From Desulfamplus sp. (GTDB taxonomy: Bacteria > Desulfobacterota > Desulfobacteria > Desulfobacterales > Desulfobacteraceae): 64,000 bases of DNA. The stretch covers positions 231,279-295,278 of the forward strand of contig JADFZQ010000003.1 in assembly GCA_015232455.1 (NCBI GenBank), read 5' to 3'. A program made the position numbers and the translations under genes. This document shows, piece by piece, positions 46,310 to 54,689 of this stretch; positions within the stretch are counted from its first letter, which is position 1, and every line of letters starts with the position of its first letter. The notes under the pieces were generated by a model. The model had not been told where the DNA came from. It did no database searches and was given only the letters and a program-made list of their open reading frames with translations.

Positions 46310-47551
46310 TTATTTATTATACAAAGGGCAAACAACACCTCTATAGGGGCATAGAGAATTGTCTTGATTATTAACAGTGTTGATATGTTTATTATATGGA
46401 GAAGGAATATCTTGAACTGTAATAGTATCTCCTTGCACCATGATTGATAGACGTTCAACTAAATTTTTAAGCTCTCTCACATTACCTGGCCAATCATGTT
46501 CCATTAACATTTTTAGTGCGTCAGGCTCAATCTTTTTAGGAGTTCTGATGCCGCCACTTGAAGCAGATGAGGCAAGAAATATATTAACAAGTTTTGGAAT
46601 ATCCTCTTTTCTCTCTCTTAAAGCTGGAACATTTATCGGTATTACGTTAAGCCTGTAAAACAGCTCTTCTCTAAATTTTCCCAAAGTTATCTCATGTGCA
46701 AGGTCTTTGTTTGTGGCTGCAATAATCCTAACATCAACATGAATAGTTCGTCCACCGCCAATACGCTGAAAAGTTTTTGACTCTATTACCCTTAATATTT
46801 TTGCCTGTGTTTTTAGATTCATATCTCCAATTTCATCTAAAAACAGAGTTCCGCCAGAAGCTAACTCAAATTTTCCCCTATTTTTTGCATGAGCTTCTGG
46901 AAACGCCCCTTTTTCATATCCAAAAAGCTCATTATCAATATGATCTTCCGGGATTGATGCACAGTTGACAATTATAAATGGCTCTTCTGGTCTTTTGCTT
47001 AATTGATGAATGCTTTTTGCAACAAGCTCTTTTCCAGTTCCATGCTCTCCTGTTATAAGGATAGGGGCATCTGATGGAGCAGAACTTAGAACTTTTAGAT
47101 TCAACTCTTGAACAGCCTTACTATTGCCATTGATGGAGTGCTTTTCAATCGCCTTTTTCCTAAGATAACGATTCTCTTCCTCAAGTCTTCTAAAGTTAAG
47201 GGCATTGTTGATAGTAACAATAACCCTGTCAATCGAAAGAGGTTTTTCGAGAAAATCAAATGCACCAGATTTTGTGGCATCTACTGCGGCTTCAATTGTG
47301 CCGTGTCCAGTTATCATTACAACAGGTAGATTGGGATACTCTTTTTTGATCTCTTTTAAGGTTTCAATCCCATCCATACCCGGCATCCAGATGTCAAGAA
47401 GCACAATATCTGGAGATAAGGTCTCAATTTTTTTTAACGCATCATATCCATTAAAGGCGTGTAGCACCTCAAAACCATCATCAGATAGAATTCCCTCAAG
47501 AGATTCTATTATAGATTCGTTATCATCAACTATTAGAACTGCTGGAAACAT
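46310..47551 (-). CDS. NtrX-like response regulator lacking the DNA-binding domain
   Basis: This 413-residue protein has a receiver domain (Asp53 as phospho-acceptor) and an AAA+ domain (Walker A GEHGTGKE at 168-175, FLDEIGD Walker B). The start is taken at MFPAVLIVDD (47551), six bases after AAGGAG. Two features depart from classical NtrC-type proteins: the sigma-54 loop reads GAFPEA (215-220) in place of GAFTGA, and no Fis-type helix-turn-helix follows; the protein ends in a short Cys-containing tail, CPYRGVVCPLYNK. Loss of GAFTGA is known in some NtrX proteins. The ntrY-type kinase gene lies upstream, separated by the restriction genes. It probably acts without activating sigma-54 and possibly without binding DNA itself. 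Confidence 0.88.
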   Translation of the reverse strand: MFPAVLIVDDNESIIESLEGILSDDGFEVLHAFNGYDALKKIETLSPDIVLLDIWMPGMDGIETLKEIKKEYPNLPVVMITGHGTIEAAVDATKSGAFDFLEKPLSIDRVIVTINNALNFRRLEEENRYLRKKAIEKHSINGNSKAVQELNLKVLSSAPSDAPILITGEHGTGKELVAKSIHQLSKRPEEPFIIVNCASIPEDHIDNELFGYEKGAFPEAHAKNRGKFELASGGTLFLDEIGDMNLKTQAKILRVIESKTFQRIGGGRTIHVDVRIIAATNKDLAHEITLGKFREELFYRLNVIPINVPALRERKEDIPKLVNIFLASSASSGGIRTPKKIEPDALKMLMEHDWPGNVRELKNLVERLSIMVQGDTITVQDIPSPYNKHINTVNNQDNSLCPYRGVVCPLYNK

Positions 47552-47605
47552 GAAAACTCCTTTTTTTGATATTTCATGTAATTTAATCAATCTAAGCTAA
47601 AATAA

Positions 47606-48343
47606 TTAGGACATGATTGATGAATTAAACTGCACAAGACTTTCCCAGTTAATTGCTCCATTACCATCACAGAACAATTTCCCAAACTCCATTGTAAACT
47701 TATTTATACGTTTCGAATACGCCTGAACAAAATCATCATTTCTTTCTTTTGCCTTGTGTCCTAATGGTTCTATAATTTCTATATATAGCTCTGAATTTCC
47801 TGATATAAATTCCCAAAACCTTTGACCGCAGTATTTAAAGTAATCTCCTTTGTCAGGGTTATTATCTCTTCCATAGCAGCAACCGTTGACGCATACTATA
47901 GAGAGTTTTGAATTACTTGTCCGAAGTGTTCTTTGAGCGGTTTTAAAGTCAGCTTTCATTTTTGAAATTTGACTGCTATTACCCCAATTAGGACCAGATT
48001 TTATATTTACGATGTACCTAATATTATTATTATCAAACTCTAAGTCGATACCCTGTATGCCAGACTTCCAGCCATTATAAACCTTATTGTTAATAAAAAT
48101 AGCAAGCCCTTCCAGCCAATCTCCAAATATTGTTTCTTCATTAGAAGAAATATGAGCATCAACTAACCCTCTAATAATCTGTTCAGCTGTTAAAACGTAT
48201 TTTGCTTTGAATAAGTAAGGGTTCTTTCTTCTAAGAACTCTGCTTAGTTTTAATGAATCTAAGCTTGATATTCTTTTCGCATGGAAAGAGCCGATATTAT
48301 CCTCGACATATTTTACAACATCGTTCAATTCAAGATTGCCCAT
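47606..48343 (-). CDS. type II restriction endonuclease
   Basis: This 245-residue protein starts at MGNLELNDVVKYVE (48343), with an AAAGG site just upstream; an ATG at 48376 lies deeper in the methyltransferase gene and is less likely. Signature segments are RRKNPYLFKAKYVLTAEQIIRGLVDA and GIQGIDLEFDNNNIRYIVNIKSGPNWGNSSQ, with the acidic and Lys residues of a PD-(D/E)xK-type site (D in GIDLEF; NIKSG). It resembles the PmeII/EcoO109I-type family. The recognition site is unknown. It overlaps the adjoining methyltransferase by 14 bases, as in many RM pairs. Confidence 0.78.
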   Translation of the reverse strand: MGNLELNDVVKYVEDNIGSFHAKRISSLDSLKLSRVLRRKNPYLFKAKYVLTAEQIIRGLVDAHISSNEETIFGDWLEGLAIFINNKVYNGWKSGIQGIDLEFDNNNIRYIVNIKSGPNWGNSSQISKMKADFKTAQRTLRTSNSKLSIVCVNGCCYGRDNNPDKGDYFKYCGQRFWEFISGNSELYIEIIEPLGHKAKERNDDFVQAYSKRINKFTMEFGKLFCDGNGAINWESLVQFNSSIMS

Positions 48344-49181
48344 ATTTTGCCTTTCCTTCAAAGAGATATAGTTCAACAGGTGATATTTGAGATTTCACCA
48401 TTTCATAATAATCAGGGATAACTTCTATCCCAATCGAATTTCTACGCATCCTATTAGCAACTATATTAGTTGTTCCTGACCCCATAAACGGATCCATAAC
48501 CGTGTCTCCGACCCGAGTAAAAAGTTTTATAAACCATTCAGGTAGCCCTTCAGGAAATGCAGCACTGTGGTTTTTGTTGTTGCATTCTGTAGCTAAATGC
48601 AACACATTTGTTGGGTATGCCTTATCTCTCTCAAGCCAATTTGATATATTTTTGCCAAAGCCACTTCCAACTTTTGATACATCTCTTATTTTATCTGTTT
48701 CACTAAGGTTTTTTAATCTTGTTTTTGCCCAATCACCCATAGGTACCATGACTTCTTTTTGATACATATTAAATTTCTTACTTTTATTAAATTGCAGAAG
48801 CCTTTCCCAAGCATCTCTAAATCTGTTTGGCCATTTGCCGGGATAACAGTTTTTTTTATGCCATATAAATTCTTCTGTCCATAGCCACCCTTGTTTTCTC
48901 ATAGCAAGAATCAATTCCATAATATAAGTGCTTCTTTCGCCATTTACTACTTTTTCTTTGATATTAAGAACAAAAGTCCCAGTTGGTTTAAGAATCCTCA
49001 ACATCTGCTCAGTTTTTGGTAAAAACCACTCTACATAATCGTCAGGACGAATCCCACCGTATGTTTTTTTTCTCTGGTCTGCGTATGGCGGAGACGTAAA
49101 AATCAAATCCACTGAATTATCAGGAAGTTTTTTTAACACATATTCACAATCGCCAAGGTATAGGTCGTGTTTTATTTCCAT
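48330..49181 (-). CDS. site-specific DNA methyltransferase (beta class)
   Basis: This 283-residue methyltransferase has motif IV (FTSPPYADQ) near the N-terminus and motif I (VMDPFMGSGTTN) near the C-terminus, the beta-class order. TSPPY occurs in N4-cytosine and some N6-adenine enzymes, so the base modified is not fixed. The start is taken at MEIKHDLYLGD (49181), preceded by AAGAG; a longer frame from 49241 is less likely. It is the partner of the endonuclease downstream. The pair lies between the ntrY-like and ntrX-like genes. Confidence 0.9.
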   Translation of the reverse strand: MEIKHDLYLGDCEYVLKKLPDNSVDLIFTSPPYADQRKKTYGGIRPDDYVEWFLPKTEQMLRILKPTGTFVLNIKEKVVNGERSTYIMELILAMRKQGWLWTEEFIWHKKNCYPGKWPNRFRDAWERLLQFNKSKKFNMYQKEVMVPMGDWAKTRLKNLSETDKIRDVSKVGSGFGKNISNWLERDKAYPTNVLHLATECNNKNHSAAFPEGLPEWFIKLFTRVGDTVMDPFMGSGTTNIVANRMRRNSIGIEVIPDYYEMVKSQISPVELYLFEGKAKYGQS

Positions 49182-49258
49182 TTTACTCTTTTTATCTAAA
49201 ATATTTTTCTGTTTCGTTTTAAAGTCCACTAAATATAACAATATTCAAAAAACAATTA

Positions 49259-49510
49259 TTCCACTTCCCCAAATCCGTTTAATTCCGCTTCAATCTCTTC
49301 TATGCTTGGAAGGCTGAATTTTAGATTTGCAGGCAAGGATCGTGTAAATTTGTATTCAGCAAAAACTCAGAATACCAAGGGACATTGATGATTCTGGTAA
49401 TTTTGCAACAGGGTGTTGCAAAATTGAGGAAGCAAAATCATAATCTTTTGCAAATCTTATCATATAACCGATATTTCTTTCAGAAAAACGACGAAATGCA
49501 TATTCAGCCA
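49259..49510 (-). pseudogene. remnant of a DUF1016 (YhcG-like) nuclease gene
   Basis: Two minus-strand fragments in different frames resemble DUF1016 proteins. One, around 49380-49510, reads FSERNIGYMIRFAKDYDFASS, like the family's SxRNLxYMRxFAExY; it ends in stops. The other, around 49261-49362, reads EYKFTRSLPANLKFSLPSIEEI and continues to an AEL ending, like the C-terminus of the family (LPxxLxxSLPTxEEIExEL). DUF1016 proteins have a PDDEXK nuclease domain. The remnant lies between ntrY and the restriction genes, so it may come from the same foreign cassette. Confidence 0.6.
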
Positions 49511-49531
49511 ATCTATCAAAATATGCAATTC

Positions 49532-51853
49532 TTACGATACAGGCAATTCAATGATAAATTTTGCCCCGACAGGCTCATTATCTTGGACCCTTATCATACC
49601 TTTGTGGTCTGTAATAATTGAATTTACAATAGCAAGACCCAACCCCATACCAGATTTTTTTGTTGAAAAGTAAGGTTCAAAGAGCCTTGTCTTTTCGTGG
49701 TCAGAAATTCCTTTACCATTATCAGCCATTTCAATTCTTACGAATTTTAGAATTTTATCATAGGTAATATCAATGGTAATTGTGCCTCTTTTATTCAAGG
49801 CAGCAACAGCATTGTCAAAAAGATTTATAAATGCCTGTTTCATCTGCTGGCGATCAAGTGGAAGTTCGGGCAGATCATTCGGGTATGAAAATTGTATATC
49901 TACATTTTCAAGACCTTCTTTGTAAAGGGCTATCGTCTCCTGAATAATAGCTTCAATTCTTGCTGGAACTATGTGGGTGTCTGGAAATTTTGCAAAAGTT
50001 GAAAATTCGTTCACAAGATTTCTAATAAGATCAACATGCTCTACAATTGTGTCTATACATTGATCAAAAACATCTTCTTGAATATTTTTTGAATATTTAC
50101 GTTTCAGCCTCTGAGCAGAGAGCTTTATGGGTGTCAGAGGATTCTTCACCTCGTGAGCAATACGTCTTGCAACTTCACGCCATGCAACCATTCGCTGTGC
50201 TTTTTCAAGTTCTGTTACATCATCAAAAACCATAACAGTTCCAATATTTTGACCAACATTTATCTGTTTAACATTTGTAGTATTATTATCCGAATCAATT
50301 TCAATTTCGTCAACGGTTTCGTTAATTTTGTTAGTTTGGGGATTATCAACTGTCTCAGCCTTTAATGCTGTAAAGTGTGCAAGAAAATATTTAGGTGAGC
50401 CATTTATTGGAAGAGTTAGTGGAAGTTGAACATGATTTAATGAAGATGAAGAGGGCATCTCTTTATATATTTTTTCAGCAAGCAAAAGAAGCTCTCCTTT
50501 CAATGTCTCTCGATAGTGGCGATTAAGAATATCATAGCTAACAATATTTAGCATCTTTTCAGCAGCTTTATTTATAGTTGTAACAACGCCCTGATTATCA
50601 ACTGATATAACACCAGCAGATATGTTTCTTAAAACAATCTCCATATATTGCCTGCTCTTTTCAATCTCCTCATTTTGCTTCTCAACCATCTTTTTTGATG
50701 CAGCGAGCTTTTCGCGTCCACTTGCAAGCTCTCTTGTCATGGAGTTGAATGAGTCAACAAGAATAGCAATTTCATCATCTCCTTCAAAGTCTATTGTATA
50801 GCTTAAATCTCCTTGTGTAACTCGCTGGGTTCCTTCTGCAAATTTCATAATAGGAACTGTAATTGATCTGGCAAGTTGCAAGCCGAACCATACAGAACAG
50901 AAAATAACAAGTAGTGCTACAATTGAAAGGGCAATATAATTAGATATTTGGACTGGTCTCTTAATCATGGTCAACTGCTGATATTCGTCAACTCCTTTTG
51001 AGATAGAGGCAAGATGAGAAGAGAGTTCTGTAGATATGAGAACAGATGCCACAAGAAAACCACGAGCCTTTTCTACGGTAGAGCCAGATGGTATAGTAAC
51101 AACAGTTTTTATTATCTCGCCTACAGCAAGTTGTTCTGAAAAGGTTCTTGTTCCAGTTACATGGTTGACTTGGACAAGTTCCTCTATCGTCATAGTAGTT
51201 GATGCTTTTGATAAATCTATTTTATCGGAATTCAATGAGAAAGAGGAGACTATCTTTTTGCCATTTTTTGTATAGATTTCCAAAGAGTTAAAATCAAAAG
51301 TTTTACGAAGAACATCGCCATACAAATTTAATGTCTGTTTTTTTTCAGGAGAGAGTAGATTGTCCATATCTATATGGTCAACAGCCTGTTTTGCAAAATA
51401 TATATTTTTCTCTTCTAAATGTTTATAAAGAAGCCTTCCAACAGATAGAGAATTTTGAAGTGTCTGATCTATTGGAGCATTGAACCAAAAATCAAGGCTT
51501 GTAGTTATAAAATGTATTGAGAAAAAAAAGAGAACGCTTGTTGGTAAAAGGGAGAGTGTAATAAATGCGGCAACCAATTTTGTTCTAAATTTTGTGCCAA
51601 GTATTTTGCTCTTTTTTTCATAGTAGAGTTTTGCCAAATTTCTAAATACTAAAAGAATTAGGACAAGTAGCAAAATAAGGTTGGTATTAATAAGGATAAA
51701 CATCAACACAGCATTGGATACAGGGATAGCATCTCCAAGACCTGTGATTTTCATTTCAGCAAATGTGAGAATTATAACGGCGAAGAGAATAATAACAATA
51801 ATTAGCCAATCTTTCTTTTGTCTATATTTTTCTACTAATTTTGGATTATTCAT
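49532..51853 (-). CDS. NtrY-like membrane sensor histidine kinase
   Basis: This 773-residue kinase has three N-terminal membrane helices (about 16-36, 46-68, 90-110), a periplasmic domain, a fourth helix (about 300-325), HAMP (about 325-378), PAS (about 405-470 and an acidic insert near 505-545), a dimerisation domain with His in RRIAHEVKNPLTPIK and an ATPase domain with NAVAALN, DNGKGI and GMGLGLAIV. The N-terminal half, with KFRTKLVAAFITLSLLP and LDFWFNAPI, is typical of NtrY. It would phosphorylate the NtrX-like regulator downstream; the two are now separated by the restriction cassette and a gene remnant. Confidence 0.92.
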   Translation of the reverse strand: MNNPKLVEKYRQKKDWLIIVIILFAVIILTFAEMKITGLGDAIPVSNAVLMFILINTNLILLLVLILLVFRNLAKLYYEKKSKILGTKFRTKLVAAFITLSLLPTSVLFFFSIHFITTSLDFWFNAPIDQTLQNSLSVGRLLYKHLEEKNIYFAKQAVDHIDMDNLLSPEKKQTLNLYGDVLRKTFDFNSLEIYTKNGKKIVSSFSLNSDKIDLSKASTTMTIEELVQVNHVTGTRTFSEQLAVGEIIKTVVTIPSGSTVEKARGFLVASVLISTELSSHLASISKGVDEYQQLTMIKRPVQISNYIALSIVALLVIFCSVWFGLQLARSITVPIMKFAEGTQRVTQGDLSYTIDFEGDDEIAILVDSFNSMTRELASGREKLAASKKMVEKQNEEIEKSRQYMEIVLRNISAGVISVDNQGVVTTINKAAEKMLNIVSYDILNRHYRETLKGELLLLAEKIYKEMPSSSSLNHVQLPLTLPINGSPKYFLAHFTALKAETVDNPQTNKINETVDEIEIDSDNNTTNVKQINVGQNIGTVMVFDDVTELEKAQRMVAWREVARRIAHEVKNPLTPIKLSAQRLKRKYSKNIQEDVFDQCIDTIVEHVDLIRNLVNEFSTFAKFPDTHIVPARIEAIIQETIALYKEGLENVDIQFSYPNDLPELPLDRQQMKQAFINLFDNAVAALNKRGTITIDITYDKILKFVRIEMADNGKGISDHEKTRLFEPYFSTKKSGMGLGLAIVNSIITDHKGMIRVQDNEPVGAKFIIELPVS

Positions 51854-51871
51854 AGCCTTTTATATTTGAAC

Positions 51872-51924
51872 TCCTGTAGAAATTAGGACTTAATTTTATT
51901 TGGATAAAACTTAGTTTAGCAGGA
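51872..51924. repeat. TCCTGC-family repeat, copy 3
   Basis: TCCTG and CAGGA ends bound a partial inverted repeat. In reverse complement, its first half matches the copy at 31575-31632 (TCCTGC.AAACT..G.TTTATCCAA). It lies between ntrY and the tRNA genes. Confidence 0.55.
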
Positions 51925-51961
51925 GGTGCATCATTAACTATAAACTATCTTTTAAAATCAA

Positions 51962-51991
51962 AAAGGGTTATGGAATTAACCATAACCCTTT
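51962..51991 (-). terminator. terminator of the tRNA transcript
   Basis: On the minus strand, AAAGGGTTATGG pairs perfectly with CCATAACCCTTT across six bases and is followed by TTGATTTT. It lies nine bases after tRNA-Asp. Confidence 0.85.
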
Positions 51992-51999
51992 GATCTCTA

Positions 52000-52076
52000 T
52001 GGCGGGAGCGACCGGGCTCGAACCGGCGACCTCCTGCGTGACAGGCAGGCGTTCTAACCAACTGAACTACGCCCCC
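52000..52076 (-). tRNA. tRNA-Asp (anticodon GTC)
   Basis: The cloverleaf is complete: acceptor GGGGGCG with CGCTCCC, D stem GTTC/GAAC, anticodon stem CCTGC/GCAGG with loop CTGTCAC holding GTC, and a GGTTCGAGCC T arm. The CCA end is encoded and the discriminator base is G. It follows tRNA-Val on the same strand by 30 bases and is followed by a terminator. Confidence 0.95.
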
Positions 52077-52106
52077 GCAAAAAAATATTTATCTTTTTTT
52101 GGTGAG

Positions 52107-52182
52107 TGGTGGGCGAGACAGGACTCGAACCTGTGACTTCAACCTTGTAAGGGTTGCACTCTACCAACTGAGTTATTCGCCC
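52107..52182 (-). tRNA. tRNA-Val (anticodon TAC)
   Basis: The cloverleaf is complete: acceptor GGGCGAA with CTCGCCC (one A-C mismatch at the inner pair), anticodon stem CAACC/GGTTG with loop CTTACAA holding TAC, and T arm ACAGG/CCTGT. The discriminator base is A and CCA is encoded. It is the first gene of the tRNA pair. Confidence 0.93.
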
Positions 52183-52299
52183 TCACCTCAAAAGTGAGGG
52201 CTTATTTAGCAGTATTAGATGTTGATGTCAAGCAAAAATCAAAAGATGATATAAAAATATTTTATCAAAATAATCCTTAATTATTCACATTCAAAATTT

Positions 52300-53550
52300 T
52301 TAATGCTTGAAACTTCTTTGACCTGTATAGACCATAGTTGCCCCATTTTCGTTACAAGCATTAATAACTTCAAAGTCATTCATTGAGCCGCCGGGTTGAA
52401 TTATTGATTTAACACCTTGTCGTAATCCAACATCAATGCCATCTCTAAATGGGAAAAAAGCATCGCTTACCATAGTTGAGCCAATAAGCCCACCTTTTTG
52501 AGCTTCAACATCAGCTTTTATCTTTGCAATTTTTTCTGGGTCTTCTAAAATATTAAATGGAGTTTGATACCTCTCAAACGCATATCTGTCCATAAGTTTA
52601 CGGTATGCCTTATCAACCGCTATTTCAGCTACACCAACTCTATCTTGCTCGCCAGTTCCAATGCCTACGGTTACGCCATCTTTAACATAGATGACGGAAT
52701 TGGATGTTATTCCAGATTCCACAAGCCAGCCAAAGAGCATATCTTGGTATTCTTGCTCAGTAGGCTCACGGTTGACCCGATATACTTTACCTTTATATTC
52801 ACTTTGGGCAATCTTCATATCATCTTTTGAAAGTGTAATTGGAGAAAATGATAATTGTGCTACAATTCCTCCATCAATAAGGCTTTTAAAATCAACGAAT
52901 CGCTCACCAATAAATGTTTGAAGTTTATGAATATTATCTATTCTAATTACCCTTAGATTTTTTCTTGAACCAAGAATATCTAATACTCCATCTTCAAAAT
53001 CAGGGGCAACAACAACTTCTGCATACTGCTGTGCAATGGCTTGAGCTGTTGCTTTATCAATTGAACGGTTTAATGCGATACAGCCTCCAAAAGCTGCGAC
53101 TCTATCTGCCATATATGCTTTATGGTAGGCTCTCTCCAAAGTATCTGCAATTGCCACTCCACAAGGATTGTTGTGCTTTACTATCACAACCGCTGGGTTT
53201 GTTGAAAAATATCGAAGAATATTTAAAGCATTATCAGCATCTGTAAGGTTAGTTTTTCCCGGATGCTTTCCTGATTGAAGTAGCTCAATGTCAGAGACTA
53301 AATATTTGCCATGCTTGATGGTTTGTGTTGACCCTAAAATCAAATTGCCATTGACAAGGCGATAGAGTGCCGCCTCTTGTCCCGGATTTTCGCCATACCT
53401 CAAACCTTTCTGAACCCCGTCAATTGTCCATGAAACTTTCTCGTAAAAAAGTGTCTGACGTTTTCCATTATCAACAAACGTTATCTCCATTGATGGGGTA
53501 AAATGATCGTCCATGACTGTCTTATACATCTGTTTTAAATCTTCTGCCAT
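52300..53550 (-). CDS. purH: AICAR transformylase domain of PurH, separate protein
   Basis: This 416-residue protein is the formyltransferase half of PurH, which formylates AICAR with 10-formyl-tetrahydrofolate. It has RYGENPGQEAALY, VKHNNPCGVA, DRVAAFGG and SDAFFPFRDGID with PGGSMNDFEVI, all AICARFT marks. The cyclohydrolase domain is missing; it is made by the next upstream gene (53685-54422). The stand-alone form of this length is known in Desulfobacterota. The gene starts at ATG 53550, with GGAG eight bases before it. Confidence 0.93.
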   Translation of the reverse strand: MAEDLKQMYKTVMDDHFTPSMEITFVDNGKRQTLFYEKVSWTIDGVQKGLRYGENPGQEAALYRLVNGNLILGSTQTIKHGKYLVSDIELLQSGKHPGKTNLTDADNALNILRYFSTNPAVVIVKHNNPCGVAIADTLERAYHKAYMADRVAAFGGCIALNRSIDKATAQAIAQQYAEVVVAPDFEDGVLDILGSRKNLRVIRIDNIHKLQTFIGERFVDFKSLIDGGIVAQLSFSPITLSKDDMKIAQSEYKGKVYRVNREPTEQEYQDMLFGWLVESGITSNSVIYVKDGVTVGIGTGEQDRVGVAEIAVDKAYRKLMDRYAFERYQTPFNILEDPEKIAKIKADVEAQKGGLIGSTMVSDAFFPFRDGIDVGLRQGVKSIIQPGGSMNDFEVINACNENGATMVYTGQRSFKH

Positions 53551-53684
53551 TTAGTTAATCTCCTAAAGCTATTGGAAATATTTTTAATTATTTTGTGTTA
53601 TATATAGCCTTCCTATTTCATTTGTGCAAAATCAATTTTATGTTTGCTGCATTGATGATTCTTATAGATATTGAATCTTACAAA

Positions 53685-54422
53685 TCATGTAGGAGAGCTA
53701 TAGCAACCTTTGACAAGTTCAAACTCTATGCTGTTAAGATAATCCGCAATTGTTCTGTCATATAAAGCAGTATGGTCAAATGCTTTTTTAGCAAGTGTAA
53801 ACCTCTTTTCAAGACTCAAAGCCCCATTGAATTGCCTCATATCACTTAATATTGTAGGATAATCAAAAGGATCAACAACAGAGGCAACTCTAATAAAATT
53901 CTTTGCAGAAGCACGAATCATAGTTGGACCACCAATATCTATATTTCCCCGTGCTTTTTCACAGGTTACATCACTTTTTGAAATGGTCTCTTTAAATGGA
54001 TAGAGATTTACCACTACCATGTCAATTGCTATTGCCCCAGTTCGTTTAAGATCATTTTGGTGAGACTCGTTATAAGTTTCAGTTAAAACTCCTAAATAAA
54101 TCTTAAAGTCAAGAGTTTTAACAAGCCCTCCTTGAGTTTCTGGTTGCCCTGTGTAATCAGAAACTTGCTCAAGCCATACCTGTTCAAGAATTTTATCTCT
54201 ATCTTCTACGTTTGTATTGCAATCGCATACATTTGTAGTGCGATTAGCAAGAATCTCTTTTATTGCCAAATATGTTCCACCTGTTGATAAAATTCTTATT
54301 TTAGGGTTAATATCAACAATACCTGAAATAAACTCACCAAGACCTGATTTGTCTGATACGCTCACTAAAATTGTGTTTATTTTTACTAAATCATCAATCT
54401 TATCTACAATATTTTTATCCAT
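53685..54422 (-). CDS. purH: IMP cyclohydrolase domain of PurH, separate protein
   Basis: This 245-residue protein is the IMP cyclohydrolase half, which closes the ring of FAICAR to IMP, the last step of purine synthesis. The segments LVSVSDKSGLGEF, ILSTGGTYLAIKE, GQPETQGG-type (here TGQPETQGGLVKTL), DMVVVNLYPFKET, and IDIGGPTMIRASAKNF are diagnostic of the MGS-like domain. The protein ends where the transformylase domain would begin in the fused form. The 134-base gap to the transformylase gene has no coding character. Confidence 0.93.
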   Translation of the reverse strand: MDKNIVDKIDDLVKINTILVSVSDKSGLGEFISGIVDINPKIRILSTGGTYLAIKEILANRTTNVCDCNTNVEDRDKILEQVWLEQVSDYTGQPETQGGLVKTLDFKIYLGVLTETYNESHQNDLKRTGAIAIDMVVVNLYPFKETISKSDVTCEKARGNIDIGGPTMIRASAKNFIRVASVVDPFDYPTILSDMRQFNGALSLEKRFTLAKKAFDHTALYDRTIADYLNSIEFELVKGCYSSPT

Positions 54423-54689
54423 TATCTGCTCCTTTATACTTTAATCTGAAATTGTTTTTGGCTTTACGATATTTTTATTATTTTGTCTAAACTAAGCCTA
54501 TGGCGATGATAGTCAAAATCAAGCAATTTTTTTTTAGTTTATAATTGTATGCACAAACAGAACAAGTGCCAATCTTTTTTTGAACTTGACTTGAAAAATT
54601 GATGTTGTTAAAGGTAGAAATATTTTATAGTTATACAAATTAAGTATTATGAATTCCCAATTTAAACAACAATAATATAAAGAGCAGCC

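Noticed and set aside
53551..53684. Frameshifted purH fusion
   Set aside because: Both halves have proper starts and ends, and the 134 bases between have no coding character.
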